Below are positions 51,565 through 62,114 of a DNA stretch of 64,000 nt, one piece after another. The DNA comes from Tenrec ecaudatus. Its lineage: Eukaryota > Chordata > Mammalia > Afrosoricida > Tenrecidae. The notes beneath the pieces were generated by a model that saw only the letters and a list, made by a program, of their open reading frames with translations, ran no database searches and had not been told where the DNA came from. The first letter of the stretch is position 1; each line of letters begins with the position of its first letter. The DNA lies in the NCBI RefSeq assembly GCF_050624435.1, contig NC_134542.1, forward strand, positions 15,495,997 to 15,559,996, written 5' to 3'. A program made the position numbers and the translations under genes.

Positions 51565-52060
51565 TGGTTTACAGCAGGAGCCTGAAATCTATTTCTGAGT
51601 CCTCGCATAAATTCATCCTTCATTGAATTCTTTCTGACCATTAACTGGCAATAGGAATAGTTTGCTCCCACGCCGAGGGCATTGAAAAGCGGATTATTAC
51701 CATTCTCCTAGTCACTCTGTGTAGCATACAGTTAAATCCTAAACTTTATAAACAAAATATTTCTAACTTTAAAACGCTTGCCATGTCCACGGACACAATC
51801 TGGGTAAGGCACAGAGACACACATTTGAAGAAACCATTAAAAGAGTGTGGGAAGATTCCATGATCTTTTCAATCCATTTCCCCACAAATTCCTTGAAGCC
51901 CCCTCATCCACGTGTATATATAGGATAGGTCAAAAGACACTACTCTTTGAGGTCCTGTTTATACATGCCTGGGTTTACTCCAAACAAAATGTGTTTAAAG
52001 GGGCCTCTGTGATCTTTTCATGGCAGAGCAGTTCTCTCGTGTCCTCCTTGTTTTCGTTTC
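51565..52060. other. No recognised feature
   Basis: About 500 bp. A 118-codon frame at 51847-52203 runs into the SINE pair at its end and has no recognisable domain. Confidence 0.35.
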
Positions 52061-52064
52061 ATTC

Positions 52065-52195
52065 TCTCACTCTCACTGCTATTGAGATTCTGACTCATCA
52101 CATCCGGGAGGGCAGGGGAGAACCACCCCTGCAGGTGTCTCAGGTTGCAGCTCTTTCTGAGACAAGGAAGCCTGATTTTTCTCCCACAGAGCAGC
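52065..52195 (-). mobile_element. AfroSINE, antisense, of a facing pair
   Basis: CACTGCTATTGAGATTCTGA, CTCATCACATCCGGGAGGGC, GCAGCTCTTTCTGAGACAAG and GAAGCCTGATTTTTCTCCCA match a reversed AfroSINE. Confidence 0.65.
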
Positions 52196-52330
52196 TGATC
52201 TAGTTCAAAACCACTGGATGCTCAAAGAGAAAAAGATCAAGCTTTCTACTTCGGTAAAGAGTTATCTCTGCTGAAACCCCCAGGGGCTCTTTGACCTTGC
52301 CCTCTAGGGTCTAACTGAATTTGTTCATTG
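52196..52330 (+). mobile_element. AfroSINE, sense, of a facing pair
   Basis: CTGATCTAGTTCAAAACCAC, CTTTCTACTTCGGTAAAGAG, GCTGAAACCCCCAGGGGCTC and CCCTCTAGGGTCTAACTGAA match a sense AfroSINE lacking its head. With the antisense copy just left it forms an inverted SINE pair that could fold if transcribed. Confidence 0.6.
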
Positions 52331-52869
52331 GAGTAGCTTAAAAAAAAGTTAGGTCAAGACAGTGCCTTCTGGAGCTGTCTGCTGGGTCCGGTAAATTCAA
52401 GCCAAAGAGGTCAGCTTGGAAGGCTTTATGACTTTTTATGACAGATTTTCTCAAAGGACACAGGTGGATTGTGGAGGTTTCTTAGGAAGAAGTTTTCAGA
52501 AAATTTGAAAACTGCATTGGTGAGGGGGAAAAGCCAGGCAAGTGGAGACAAGGAATTTTTTTCCCCACCATGACAATGCACCTGTTCATTCTTTGAGAGT
52601 AGCGGGGGCTGTCCTGTGGCATTGTTATTGAGAAATGTCACCCCATCTACCCAACAGCCCTGATCTTGACACTTCAGACTTCTCTTTGTTCCCCAAACTC
52701 ACAGAACCCTGAAAAGGAACATGTTTTAAGTCCCTTGAGGGTTCTGCCCAAACCATCCTTCTGATGTGGTGTTAACTGAAGAATTCAGAGTTCTCAGAGA
52801 AGGGTTACCAGAATTAGGTTCTTGTTTTACCAAGAGAAAGATTTATGTTTTTTGAAAGACATAGGGCAT
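52331..52869. other. No recognised feature
   Basis: About 540 bp; no repeat landmark. Confidence 0.35.
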
Positions 52870-53400
52870 CACAAGAGAAATTTATTTAATATCATAGCTA
52901 TATGAATAGATTTCAGGCTCACACTTAATTCTAGCCCCAATCTAAGAACAATACGTTCTTATGACATGGCCCTGCTCCATGCTCCTTCTCACGAAGAGAT
53001 CACTGAAGATATGGGTGCTCTGAACAAAGTGTGGCAAAGAAACCCAGCTCTCAGTGCCCAGCTATCATAAAGAATAACATCGGAGGTCTTAAAGGCTTTT
53101 CTAAAACAAGTTGCTGCTTGACACGACGGATGAATGGATGGATGGATTGTGATGCGTTGGATGAGCCTCCAATACAATGATTTTAGATAAATAAACAAAT
53201 AAAACAAGTTGCCATCTAAGTGAAGTATCAACTAAGTCCACATGGAAAAAGCACACCGACCTGGGTGATCCACGGATTGTAAATAATAAAACCCAAATCC
53301 AAAGAGGAGAATAATAAATTGTGGACACCTGGTTTGCAGGAAGCTACAGATGACAGTGGAAGCCCCAGCTCTAGTCCTAAGGTCCCCACCTGGGTTAAGT
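52870..53400 (+). mobile_element. Older relative of the LINE 3'-end family, sense
   Basis: CAGGCTCACACTTAATTCTA, TACGTTCTTATGACATGGCC, GAAGAGATCACTGAAGATAT, GGAGGTCTTAAAGGCTTTTC, then after a nested insertion AGTTGCCATCTAAGTGAAG, CATGGAAAAAGCACACCGAC and GTGATCCACGG. GTCTTAAAGGCTT and GGAAAAAGCACACC match the younger G-rich family (compare 38150-38225); the first part matches 20895-21110 antisense. Confidence 0.65.
53115..53200 (+). mobile_element. 86-bp LINE 3'-end insertion with perfect 12-bp TSD
   Basis: TGCTTGACACGACGGATGAA, TGGATGGATGGATTGTGATG, GATGAGCCTCCAATACAATG then ATAAATAAACAAAT as an A-rich tail. AAAACAAGTTGC is repeated exactly at 53103-53114 and 53201-53212. Only the extreme 3' end of the element was copied. 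It sits in an older member of the same LINE lineage. Confidence 0.95.
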
Positions 53401-53539
53401 CTCTGTGAATCCCTATTCGAAGGATGTGAATAGCCCTGTTAGACAGAGAGCACTGTAAAGTCAATGATAGCAGTCGTGGTTAGATTAAAATGTACTATCC
53501 TATCATTCGATTGCCCTTTTAACCCATTATACAGTTGTT

Positions 53540-53925
53540 GCCATTTCTAATGACTTTTTGATTTCTCGTTGGCCGAGGTTTTTCTGTTTTGTCTAGTCAT
53601 TGTTGTTGGATTATGTGCTTTGAATGGTTTTGTGTTATTGTGATTTGTTTTGTATGATTTCCTGTACATGAAACCTAAAATAGACAGATCGATAGAGAGT
53701 AACTAGATAAGGGCAGGGCAAGTGAGGTGTGGCGGCATGGGGGCAGGGAATGGGGAGCCAAGAACAATGAGGATGAGAAGAAAATGTTCTGAAATTTATT
53801 GTGGTGATGATTGCACAAGTCTTCTTAATATGAGTGAATGATTACATTGTATGATAAGTGGGGGTGGAGGTAGGGATTTTTAGTCTATGTCATTTATATT
53901 CAATAAAGCTGATTTTTTTAAAAAA
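53540..53925 (+). mobile_element. Old L1M-like 3' end, sense
   Basis: AGAAAATGTTCTGAAATTTA, TTGTGGTGATGATTGCACAA, GAGTGAATGATTACATTGTA and TATATTCAATAAAGCTGATT are the classic sense 3' end of old L1 elements. The left limit is uncertain. Confidence 0.75.
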
Positions 53926-53929
53926 AGAG

Positions 53930-54920
53930 AGATCAATTTATTTAGCTGATCCCAGGATGGCTGGGATCCGTTTTTCTTGCCCCCAGCATGTACACTGATC
54001 TTTCAAAAGGCTCCCATGTGCCTGAGATTCTCAGGAACTTCCATGGGATAGCAAGGGGTCATGGTCAATGTAATCCCTAGGGTGGATTGTTGTCATGGGC
54101 TCAGAGCATGTCCTGTCCAAAACTTTACCTTCACTCCCTGCTCTGTCTCAGATGGGTTAGGAAGCTGCACTTTCAGAAGCGGATTGAGCTGGATAGAGGA
54201 TATATGGGAAATAGCTGCTTTCCATTTTGATCGTTTGCTTAACAAAGGTTTCTATAATTTTGTAACAATTCTTTTTACTTCCTCTCTTGTGAGTAAACAG
54301 AGGAAGGGACATCACAGATGATCAGTGTCCCGGGCCCTCAAGCACCTCAATCTGGCCCTGGTTGCTGGTGGTGGCCTCTACGTTGTAGTTTTTTGGGCAG
54401 CATTCTTGACTTCTATGCTAGGTGTCGGAATTTCTCAGTGGCATTCAGCTATCACCCCAAAGGCTGGCAGTTCAAATCCATCCAGAGGCACCTTGGAGGA
54501 CAAGGTGGCAGCCTGCTTTTGAAAGCACACAGCAAAAGTTCCCCCAGTTGAAATGCACTGGTCTAGAATCCTTTATGAAACCAATTCTGTCCAGCCTTGT
54601 GTACACATGAATTCCCAAGGGATCCTGTTAAAATGCAGGCTCTGATTCCATCATTATTCGGTAGGGAACCTGAAAATCTGTATTTCTAATCTGCTCCTAA
54701 ATAGTGCTGCAGGAACGACAAGAATGTGAAAATTAAAGAAATCCTCTTCGTGGGAATTTTCTTACCTGTATAAATGAACAGAGGCTGCAAGGTTATCGCA
54801 GCCAATGTATTGATGGGCTTGATATTCCTGATTATACCAAATGATATCAAGTAATCCTGTACACAGATGTCAACTAGCTGACTTTAGACACCTTGTCATG
54901 AGAAAACAGTCTCTAAAGTA
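53930..54920. other. Mostly unrecognised, with a SINE-variant fragment
   Basis: About 990 bp. At 54430-54545 TTTCTCAGTGGCATTCAGCT, AAAGGCTGGCAGTTCAAATC and CATCCAGAGGCACCTTGGAG look like the CCAGGC-type SINE variant in sense. Frames of 77-86 codons here lack recognisable domains. Confidence 0.4.
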
Positions 54921-55370
54921 TTAATATAGCAGACAGGCATTGGGCCTCTGTTCAAGTCCTCCCTCAATGCAAGAACACTTTGTTCTCATACCTGGCATTC
55001 TGTGATGCTCACCTTCCCATGATTGCTGAAGTCAAAATGGCGCATAAACAAAAGTGGTGAAGAAAGCTGGTGGTGCCATTAAAAGATAGAGTGTCTGAGG
55101 TCTTAAAGGCTTGAAGGTAAACAAATATCTAGCAGGGAAGCAACAAAGCCCACTCAGAAGAAGCATATCAGCCTGTGTGATCAGGTGTCAGGCATCAGAA
55201 AACCCCAAACAAACAAATATATTGATGCAAATGAGGGGAGTCAGAGTGGAGACTCAAAGCCCATCTGTACATAATTGGGCATTCCCTCACAGAAGGGTCA
55301 CAAGAAAGGAACAAGAAAGCCAGGGTGCAGCATAGCACCAACAGAACACATAACCTTCCCCCAGTTCTTT

Positions 55371-56454
55371 TTTTTTAAAATCATTTTATTGGGGGCTCGT
55401 ACAATTCTTTTTTCTTTTTTTATATTTTATTAGGGGCTCATACAACTCTTATCACAATCCATACATATACATACATCAATTGTATAAAGCACATCTGCAC
55501 ATTCCCTGTCCCAATCATTCTCAAAGCATTTGCTCTCCACTTAAGCCTTTGCATCAGGTCCTCTTTTTTTTCCCCTCCCTCCCCACTCCCCCCTCCCTCA
55601 GGCTCGTACAATTCTCATCACAATCCATACACACATCCATTGTGTCAGGAACAAATGTACATTTGTTGCCATCATCATTCTCAAAACATTTGCCTTCTAT
55701 TTGAGCCCTTAATATCTGCTGCTCATTTCCCCCTCCCTCCCCACTCCCCCTACCTCATGAACCCTTCATCATTCATAAATTATTATTATTTTGTCATATA
55801 TTACACTGTCTGATGTCTCCCCCTGCCTTCTTCTCTGCTGTCTCTCCCCCAGGGAGGAGGTTATACGTAGATTCTTGTAATCAGTTTCCCCTTTCTACCT
55901 TACATTCTCTCCACCCTCCAGGCAGCGCCACTCTCACCACTGGTTCTGGAGGAGTCATCTGGCCTGGATTCCTGTGTTTCCAGTTGCTATCTGTACCAAT
56001 GTACATCCTCTGGTCTAGCCAGATTTGTAAGGTAGAATTGGGATCATGAAAGTGGGGGGTGGGGGAGGAAGTATTTAAGAACCAGAGGAAAGTTATAGGT
56101 TTCATCATTGCTACCATGCACCCTGCCTGGTTCATCTCCTCCCCACAACCCTTCAGTAAGGGGTGTCCAGTTGGCTACCATTGGGCTTTGAGTCTCCACT
56201 CTACACTCACCCACATTTTCAATGATATGATTTTTTTTTCCTTGATGCTTGATACCTGATCCCTTCGACAACTCGTGGTCACACAGGCTGGTGTGTTTCT
56301 TCCATGTGGGCTTTGTTGCTTCTGAGCTAGATGGCCACTTGTTTATCTTCGAGACTTTAAGACCCCAGATGCTTTATCTTTTGATAGCTGGGCACCATCA
56401 GCTTTCTTCACCACATTTGCTTATGCACATGTTTGTCTTCATTGATCGTATCAG
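55371..56454 (-). mobile_element. G-rich L1-type 3'-end family, antisense, nested (17-bp TSD)
   Basis: Inserted in the opposite direction. The + strand starts TTTTTTAAAATCATTTTATT, GGGGGCTCGTACAATTCT, and after an inner insertion continues CATTTGTTGCCATCATCATT, AAAACATTTGCCTTCTATTT, AATTATTATTATTTTGTCAT, GCTGTCTCTCCCCCAGGGAG, TTGGGATCATGAAAGTG and TTCTTCACCACATTTGCTTA. Target repeats CCTTCCCCCAGTTCTTT (17 bp, exact) are at 55354-55370 and 56455-56471. Net length about 877 bp without the inner copy and its repeat. Confidence 0.95.
55409..55600 (-). mobile_element. G-rich L1-type 3'-end family, innermost nested copy (15-bp TSD)
   Basis: 192 bp: TTTTCTTTTTTTATATTTTA, TTAGGGGCTCATACAACTCT, CATATACATACATCAATTGT, CAAAGCATTTGCTCTCCACT and a C-rich end. 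Repeats GGCTCGTACAATTCT are at 55394-55408 and 55601-55615. It lies in the 3' end of the antisense copy, itself in a sense copy. Confidence 0.95.
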
Positions 56455-56999
56455 CCTTCCCCCAGTTCTTTAATGCTCCCTCCACCGCCCCCCAACCCCC
56501 CCACTATCATGACTGCAGTTCGACCTTACAAATTCGGCTGGACTGGAACATGTATACTGGTACAGATACGAGTTCTCAGCACATGAACTCCCAGAAAGAT
56601 AGCCCCCCACCCAGGAACAATGGGAGTAGCGATATGTGTGTAGTGGGGAGGTAGGGAGAAAAGGGGGAGAAACGGGAAACCAACTACAAAGATTGATGTA
56701 TAACAACCCCCCACCCAGGGGTCAAACATGGGTGAAGGGAGACAGTGGCCGGTGTACAATATGAAAATAATAATAATTTATTAGCAGTTCACATGGGCGG
56801 GAGCGAGGAGGGGAGAGGGAAAAAAGAGGAGCCGACACCAAGGTCTCAAGCAGAAAGAAAGTATTTTGAAAACAATGATGGAAAATATGTACTAATATGT
56901 TTGATACAATTGATGCATGCATTGTTTTAAGAGCTATAAGAGCTCCCAATAAAATGATTTATTACTAACATAATTTAAAAGTTCTCCACTTTTCCAACC

Positions 57000-57172
57000 A
57001 AAAGGACAGAGACACTCAATGACATGGATTGATGCAATGGCTGATCACAGGCTCAAACATACCAACCACCTTGAAGATGGCCCTGGACCAAGCACTGCTT
57101 TGCTCTGTTTCCCATGAAGTCCTCACCAGTCAGGGCCCATGCAATGATAACTCACAACAGCAATACACACTC
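57000..57172 (+). mobile_element. RTE LINE 3' end, decayed
   Basis: GACATGGATTGATGCAATGG, CTGATCACAGGCTCAAACAT, GGCCCTGGACCAAGCACTGC and ACTCACAACAGCAATAC follow the RTE tail order. Confidence 0.6.
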
Positions 57173-57179
57173 AGAGGTC

Positions 57180-57930
57180 AGAGTCCATTCTCAAGGGCAT
57201 CCAGGAGAATCTTCTGAAAGGAGACTGCTATCCTAGAAAAATCAGTACATCTATGTGGGATCGAGAGGCTGGGTACCATTTTACACCATCGTCAACCAGG
57301 ACCACGCAAATACATTGCATGCCTGCAGCTGTGTTAAGGCACACATGGAAGAGTATTCACCTAGAAAGCTTTTTCCTTCGTTGCCACGGGGTTTAATGTT
57401 TAACTATGGGAGGTGGAATTGCAATTTCATCAACAGAATGCTCTCCCCTCTCACATGACACCTTTTTGTTCTAATTGTATGTCATCCTCCAATCAAACCC
57501 AGTTTTCAATCAAGGATAAAGTATTGCTCCTTTTAATAACCTCGGAGTCAGCCTTCAGGATTAACACAAATTCAAACTGTCCAGCAGAGGAGCCTCATGT
57601 AATGGAACAATCATGTTCTGGAATAGTTTGAGGGAAAAAATTCCCAACATACAATATTTTTTCCAATTTACATAATTAAAGTATTCATCTTTTTCACTTG
57701 CAAAGACCCCCCTAGAAGACAACATACAGAAGAATGCCATTGCTAAGATTCCACTAAACTGTCATTCAGTCGATACTTACAGCCACCCTCTTACAGGCCT
57801 GGCATGCATGCAGCAGCTGGGAGGGGAGCTGACCCCAGCTGACGTTGTGTGCGCGGGCGGAGGAGACAGATGGCTCATGGGATGAGGTATGGTGAACAAC
57901 TGGTAGAATGTGTACCTTCTGTTATTGTAA
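57180..57930. other. Repeat-poor stretch
   Basis: About 750 bp without repeat landmarks, AT-rich from 57590 to 57720 (AATTTACATAATTAAAG). Frames of 62-72 codons are unsupported. Confidence 0.35.
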
Positions 57931-57934
57931 GTAA

Positions 57935-58125
57935 GAAGCCCTGATGGTATACAGGGTTTCCCGCTGGGCTAACTGCAAGGTCAACAGTTTTAAGCCCTCA
58001 GCTGCTCCCAGGGAAGAAGATGTGGCTTTTCTTCTCCTGTAAGATTGGCAGTCTTGGAAACGCACAGGGGGGCAGTTCTATAGGGTGGCTGTGAATTGGA
58101 ATCAACCCAATGGCATGAGTTTGGG
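57935..58125 (+). mobile_element. AfroSINE, near full length
   Basis: AGAAGCCCTGATGGTATACA, GGCTAACTGCAAGGTCAACA, GCTGCTCCCAGGGAAGAAGA, AGTCTTGGAAACGCACAGGG and TGGAATCAACCCAATGGCAT. A well preserved copy. Confidence 0.9.
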
Positions 58126-58264
58126 TTCATTGCTATGAATCTGAGTGGACCCCATGGCATTGGAGTTTGGGGCAGGAGATCCAGGTGAGACTCTCAACCA
58201 ATCCGCCTCATGTGCAGGCTGTGCAGCCTTTCATGTGACGGCAGTTTGGAATAGATTTCAGGAG

Positions 58265-58345
58265 AGCTTCTGGGCTAAAACAGACTAGGAAGAATCCTCT
58301 GGAGGGATCTACTTTCAAAAATCAGCCCACGAAAGTCCTACGGAT
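58265..58345 (+). mobile_element. RTE LINE 5'-region fragment
   Basis: GAGCTTCTGGGCTAAAACAG, ACTAGGAAGAATCCTC and ATCTACTTTCAAAAATCAGC correspond in antisense to 47735-47805 and 51115-51180, a region near the RTE 5' end. Confidence 0.5.
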
Positions 58346-58764
58346 CACACGGCAGAAATGGTCGAGGAGTCGGCAGCATTTCTTCCATTGCGCATGTGGT
58401 TGAGTGCTGTTAATAATCATCACGACCAGGAAGAAAATGTGTCATGGTGGTGACTTATGGGAGGGGGAGTGCCTGCGTGGGCACAGAAGGTGTTACATGG
58501 AAGCTGGGGTCCAAAGGAGCAGAAGGGAAACAGCTTGGAGATCGGAAATTTCAGAGAAAGGCAAACTGACATGAAGGAGATTACAGCGAGTCTCAGGTTC
58601 GGAGCGTTCAACTTTGAACAACTTGTCCTTTAAGGAAATTGACCCTCCCTTTGAAATGACCTGGCCATCTTCTACCTCCAACAGATTCTTCCTCGCACTC
58701 ACCTTCCCTGACAGCCCATGCTACGTTTACAGAATTGTAGAGGTTCGGAGCCTTTTCTTGCACT

Positions 58765-59035
58765 AACCCAAACCCAAACCCAACCCATTGCCATTGAGTC
58801 TATGCCATCGACTCTCTATAGGATGTCTGACATTGGATATCTTTTATAAATGTTTCAATAAATCATTTTATTGGGGGCTCTTATAACAATCCATACTTCT
58901 TAAACTGGGCATCTTGATGGGAGCAAGCAGCCTCATCTTTTCCCCAGGGAGCAGCTGGTGGGTATGAACTCCCTAACTTGCCGTTAGCAGCCCGAGGCCT
59001 AACTCCCCAAGGCCACAATGCTGAACCAGAACTGC
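58765..59035 (-). mobile_element. AfroSINE, antisense, broken by a tiny LINE 3' end
   Basis: CCATTGCCATTGAGTCTATG, CCATCGACTCTCTATAGGAT at the left and AGCAGCCTCATCTTTTCCCC, AGGGAGCAGCTGGTGGGTAT, and CAATGCTGAACCAGAAC at the right are AfroSINE in reverse. Between them 58852-58895 reads TTCAATAAATCATTTTATTG, GGGGCTCTTATAACAATCC, the antisense terminal ~45 bp of the G-rich LINE family. Confidence 0.75.
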
Positions 59036-59039
59036 ATGC

Positions 59040-60290
59040 TTTGGCTCAGACTTATCAAAACTCAACTCAAAGACACACGTAGGGGTGGATCTCTTTCCTA
59101 ACCGAGGGGCTGCCTGGAGTGGAGTGAGCATGCAGGGATAGCAGCGAAATGAAATGGACAGCCAGGAAAGGGCCAGGGCGCAGTTCCTCACTAGCCTTCC
59201 ACATTCCAGCTAAGTTCGTTGCCCTTTCTAGACCAGGAGTCTGCCAAACAACAACAAAAAAAGGGGTGTGTGTGTGTGTACTAAGTGCTGGCTGTCATGT
59301 TTGGATACACACAGTGACTATATCAGGATCTCCTGGGAAAGTCCCCGAATGCTGACGACTTCTAGATCTAGGGTGTGGCCTGAGGCTGGGCCATGGTGAG
59401 TGGATATTGGAAGATCATAGATGATTCTACTTTGCAGCCTTTTGTGAGCACCCCCTGACCTACATTCTCTATCAGGTCTGCTGTGGATGTAGAGCTGGCC
59501 CTGTGGCGACCTAAGTGATCTCCACCTCCATGTGTCTCCAGCTGCTGCATGTGAGAACTGACCTGGATTTAGCAATCCCTTTCTGGATTATTATTACTCA
59601 ATGGCACAGCGTGGGGTGTTTGCTGACTTAACCACAGGGCTGAAAGCCCAGGTTTGGGCCAGCAGTGGTTTTTTCCAGGTGGAGGAAGTAATGTGATATT
59701 CCCTGCAGGATTCTTTTCTGTCTCTTAGCTTCTCCAAGTACATGTACTTTTCTGTCCCCATTGAGCAGGCGCATAAGAGGGGACTGCAGTCATCACAGGT
59801 TTCCTTTATCAATGGAAGCAAACAATACAAGCATGCCCCAGCTGCTCTCCGAGTAAACGCAAGACACATTTAGAAACACGGAATTTGGATCATCGCTGGA
59901 CACAACAGGGAGACTTGGTTTTGTTCCTGGATGATTTCACTCTCTCATCCTTTTTTAAATGCCTGAAGATATCGTCCAAAAAGACTGGTGCATTTTCAAA
60001 GGCCAAAGCTCATTAAAGAGTTTAACTCATTGAACAATCAGGGTCCCGCAATTCTGCTCAAGCAGATTAGCCCAGTTAAGTCCTTGGTATGAGGCATCCC
60101 CTAATACCGAGGCTGCCCCCAAGCCATCAGCCTTCCTTTTTCTGCAAATCCTCCCAAAGCCTCCAATAATAGCAACTTAATCCTGGAAGAAAGTAGCAGT
60201 GGGGAAGATGTGCCTTCAGCCTGTGCTTCTGAGCGGTAGAAATAGAAAACCAATGCCACGGGCCATTTCTGCAGTCCAACTGCCCTCTCA
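59040..60290. other. Repeat-poor stretch, possible conserved non-coding DNA
   Basis: About 1.25 kb with no repeat landmark apart from a short GT run at 59267-59279. The part from 59930 to 60200 has evenly mixed composition and words such as CTCATTAAAGAGTTTAACTC and GCAGATTAGCCCAGTTAAGT. No frame here is convincing. Confidence 0.35.
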
Positions 60291-60303
60291 ATAAACCTAC
60301 AAA

Positions 60304-61148
60304 TACGGCGAAGAAAGCTGATGGTGCCTAGCTATCGAAAGATATTGAAGCCAGGGTCCTGGCTGGAAGATAAACAAGAGGCCATCTAACTGACAAGCAA
60401 CAAAGCCCACATGGAAGAAGCACACCAATCTGAGATCACAAGGCGTCGAAGGGATAAGGTATCAGGCATCAAAAACCAAAAAAAAAAAAAAAAAATCATA
60501 GCACTGTGAATGAGGGGGAGTGCGGACCCATGTGGGAAATTGAACATCCCCTTGCAGAAGGGCCACGGGGAGGAGATGAGCCAGTCAGGGTGCAGTGTAG
60601 CAACGATGAAACATACAATTTTCCTCTAGTTCTTGAATGCTTCCTCCGTCACCCCTCACTGTCATGATCCCAATTTTACCTTACAAATCCAACTGGACCG
60701 AGGATGTACACTGGTACAGATAGGAACTAGAAACACAGGGAATCCAGGACAGATGAACCCCTCAGGACCAGTGGTTAGAGTGGTGATACCGGGAGGGTGG
60801 AGGGAAGGTGATGGAGAAAGGGGAAACAGATTACAAGGATCTACATATAACCTCCACTCTGGGGAAAGGACAGTGAAGAAGTGGGTGAATGGAGATGTCG
60901 GATGGTGTAAAATATGACAAAATAATAATAATTTATAAATTATGAAGGGTTCATGGGGGAGGGGAATGGGGATGGAGTGGGAAAATGAGGAGCTGATACC
61001 AAGGACTCAAGTAGAAGAAAATGCTTTGAGAATGATGAGGGAAACAAATGTACAAAAGTGCTTGTCACAATGGATGGATGTATAGATTGTCATAAGAATT
61101 GTACGAGCCCCCAATAAAATGATTTAGAAAAATTAAAAAGTGAAAAAC
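60304..61148 (+). mobile_element. G-rich L1-type 3'-end family, 845-bp copy with perfect 11-bp TSD
   Basis: GGCGAAGAAAGCTGATGGTG, CCTAGCTATCGAAAGATATT, GAAGCACACCAATCTGAGAT, GGCCACGGGGAGGAGATGAG, CTGTCATGATCCCAATTTTA, a G-rich tract near 60790-60830, AATAATAATAATTTATAAAT and CCCCCAATAAAATGATTTAG. AAACCTACAAA is repeated at 60293-60303 and 61149-61159. A clean reference copy. The 94-codon frame inside is incidental. Confidence 0.95.
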
Positions 61149-61164
61149 AAACCTACAAAGAAAC

Positions 61165-61620
61165 AGATGAAGTTAGTTTCAATGGAGGCTTTATTTTACT
61201 CAATCAACCCAACACATTATCATTTCAGCACAACATGAAAATAATTAACGAGGAAATTTACATCTTCTTTCGTTTGCTTGCCAAGTCTTCAGAATCTAGC
61301 ACGTACCTTCCGACACATCGCAACTCAAACAAGACCTACTTCCAGTACTCCCCAGGTGCCTGTCACTAGTGGCTGAATTGGACAGCAGGACCTCATGGGA
61401 CTGCTTTATTTTGAAAGCCAGCAGCAGGTGCTAAAGGGAGTGGGGCAGCAGGGAAGAGAGCACAGAGCTGCAGAAACATTTCTTCATGTGAATACAAACC
61501 CATTTTATCCTAGTAGAAAAACACATTGGCAAATATATTTGTTGATGGAAGAGGAGGTGTGGTGAGGTGGGATGGAAAAAGGCCTCTGGGTTCAAATTCT
61601 GCTTCCTTGGCTTGAAGCCT
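61165..61620. other. No recognised feature
   Basis: About 455 bp; nothing recognised. Confidence 0.35.
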
Positions 61621-61624
61621 TTTG

Positions 61625-61815
61625 TCTTTGTGGATTGCCAATTCCAACTCATGGTGCCTCCATATTTGTCAGAGTAGAACTGACCTCCAGAGGGTGATTA
61701 GTGGCTGATTGTTTGGAAGTAGATCACCAGGCCTTTCTTCTGAGTCACCTCCAGAGAGACCGGAACTTCCAACCCTTCAGTTAGCAGCCAAGCATATTTA
61801 CAGTGCGCACCACCC
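61625..61815 (-). mobile_element. AfroSINE variant (CCAGGC-type), antisense
   Basis: GGATTGCCAATTCCAACTCA, GAAGTAGATCACCAGGCCTT, TCTTCTGAGTCACCTCCAGA, AACCCTTCAGTTAGCAGCCA and GTGCGCACCACCCGTGA. The best preserved of the variant copies. Confidence 0.85.
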
Positions 61816-61909
61816 GTGAATTCCACGTGATGTCGCCAATGCTGGCTTCTGAGCCTCGCTGATCTCCCCTATAAAACAAGGGGGGTTCCTCCTGGACCCT
61901 TTTGAAGAG

Positions 61910-62100
61910 GCCCTGGTGGCTAAGCTGTGAAACAAAGGGGCAGCCGTTCGAACCACCAGTAACTCTAGGGGAGAAAGAGGTGGTAGTCTGTTTCCTTAAA
62001 GATTCACAGCCTTGAAAACCCACAGGGGCCAGTTCTGCTCTGTCCTAACGGGTCATTAGGAGAGTGAATTGACTCAGTGGGAATGAGTTTGGTTTGGACT
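61910..62100 (+). mobile_element. AfroSINE, full length with TSD
   Basis: GCCCTGGTGGCTAAGCTGTG, GGCAGCCGTTCGAACCACCA (B-box), AGGTGGTAGTCTGTTTCC, CAGCCTTGAAAACCCACAGG, CCTAACGGGTCATTAGGAG and GAATGAGTTTGGTTTGG. CTTTTGAAGAG at 61899-61909 and CTTGTGAAGAG at 62101-62111 form an 11-bp duplication with one mismatch. Confidence 0.93.
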
Positions 62101-62114
62101 CTTGTGAAGAGTAA

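Larger units (their letters stand above)
54925..56965 (+). mobile_element. G-rich L1-type 3'-end family, sense copy split by a nested insertion
   Basis: Part 1 (54925-55370): CAGACAGGCATTGGGCCTCT, CAAGTCCTCCCTCAATGCAA, GCTGGTGGTGCCATTAAAAG, GGTCTTAAAGGCTTGAAGGT, CAGCCTGTGTGATCAGGTG and GGGTGCAGCATAGCACC. Part 2 (56472-56965): AATGCTCCCTCCACCGCC, CTATCATGACTGCAGTTCG, GAACATGTATACTGGTACAG, a G-rich tract at 56645-56670, and CTCCCAATAAAATGATTTAT. Together they form one copy, split at the word CCTTCCCCCAGTTCTTT. Confidence 0.92.

Noticed and set aside
58767..58790. Interstitial telomere repeat
   Set aside because: Only about three AACCCA units in a short A/C-rich run; too short and imperfect to call.
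61910..62100. tRNA gene from the GTTCGAACC box
   Set aside because: The B-box belongs to the tRNA-derived head of an AfroSINE; no cloverleaf can be formed around it.
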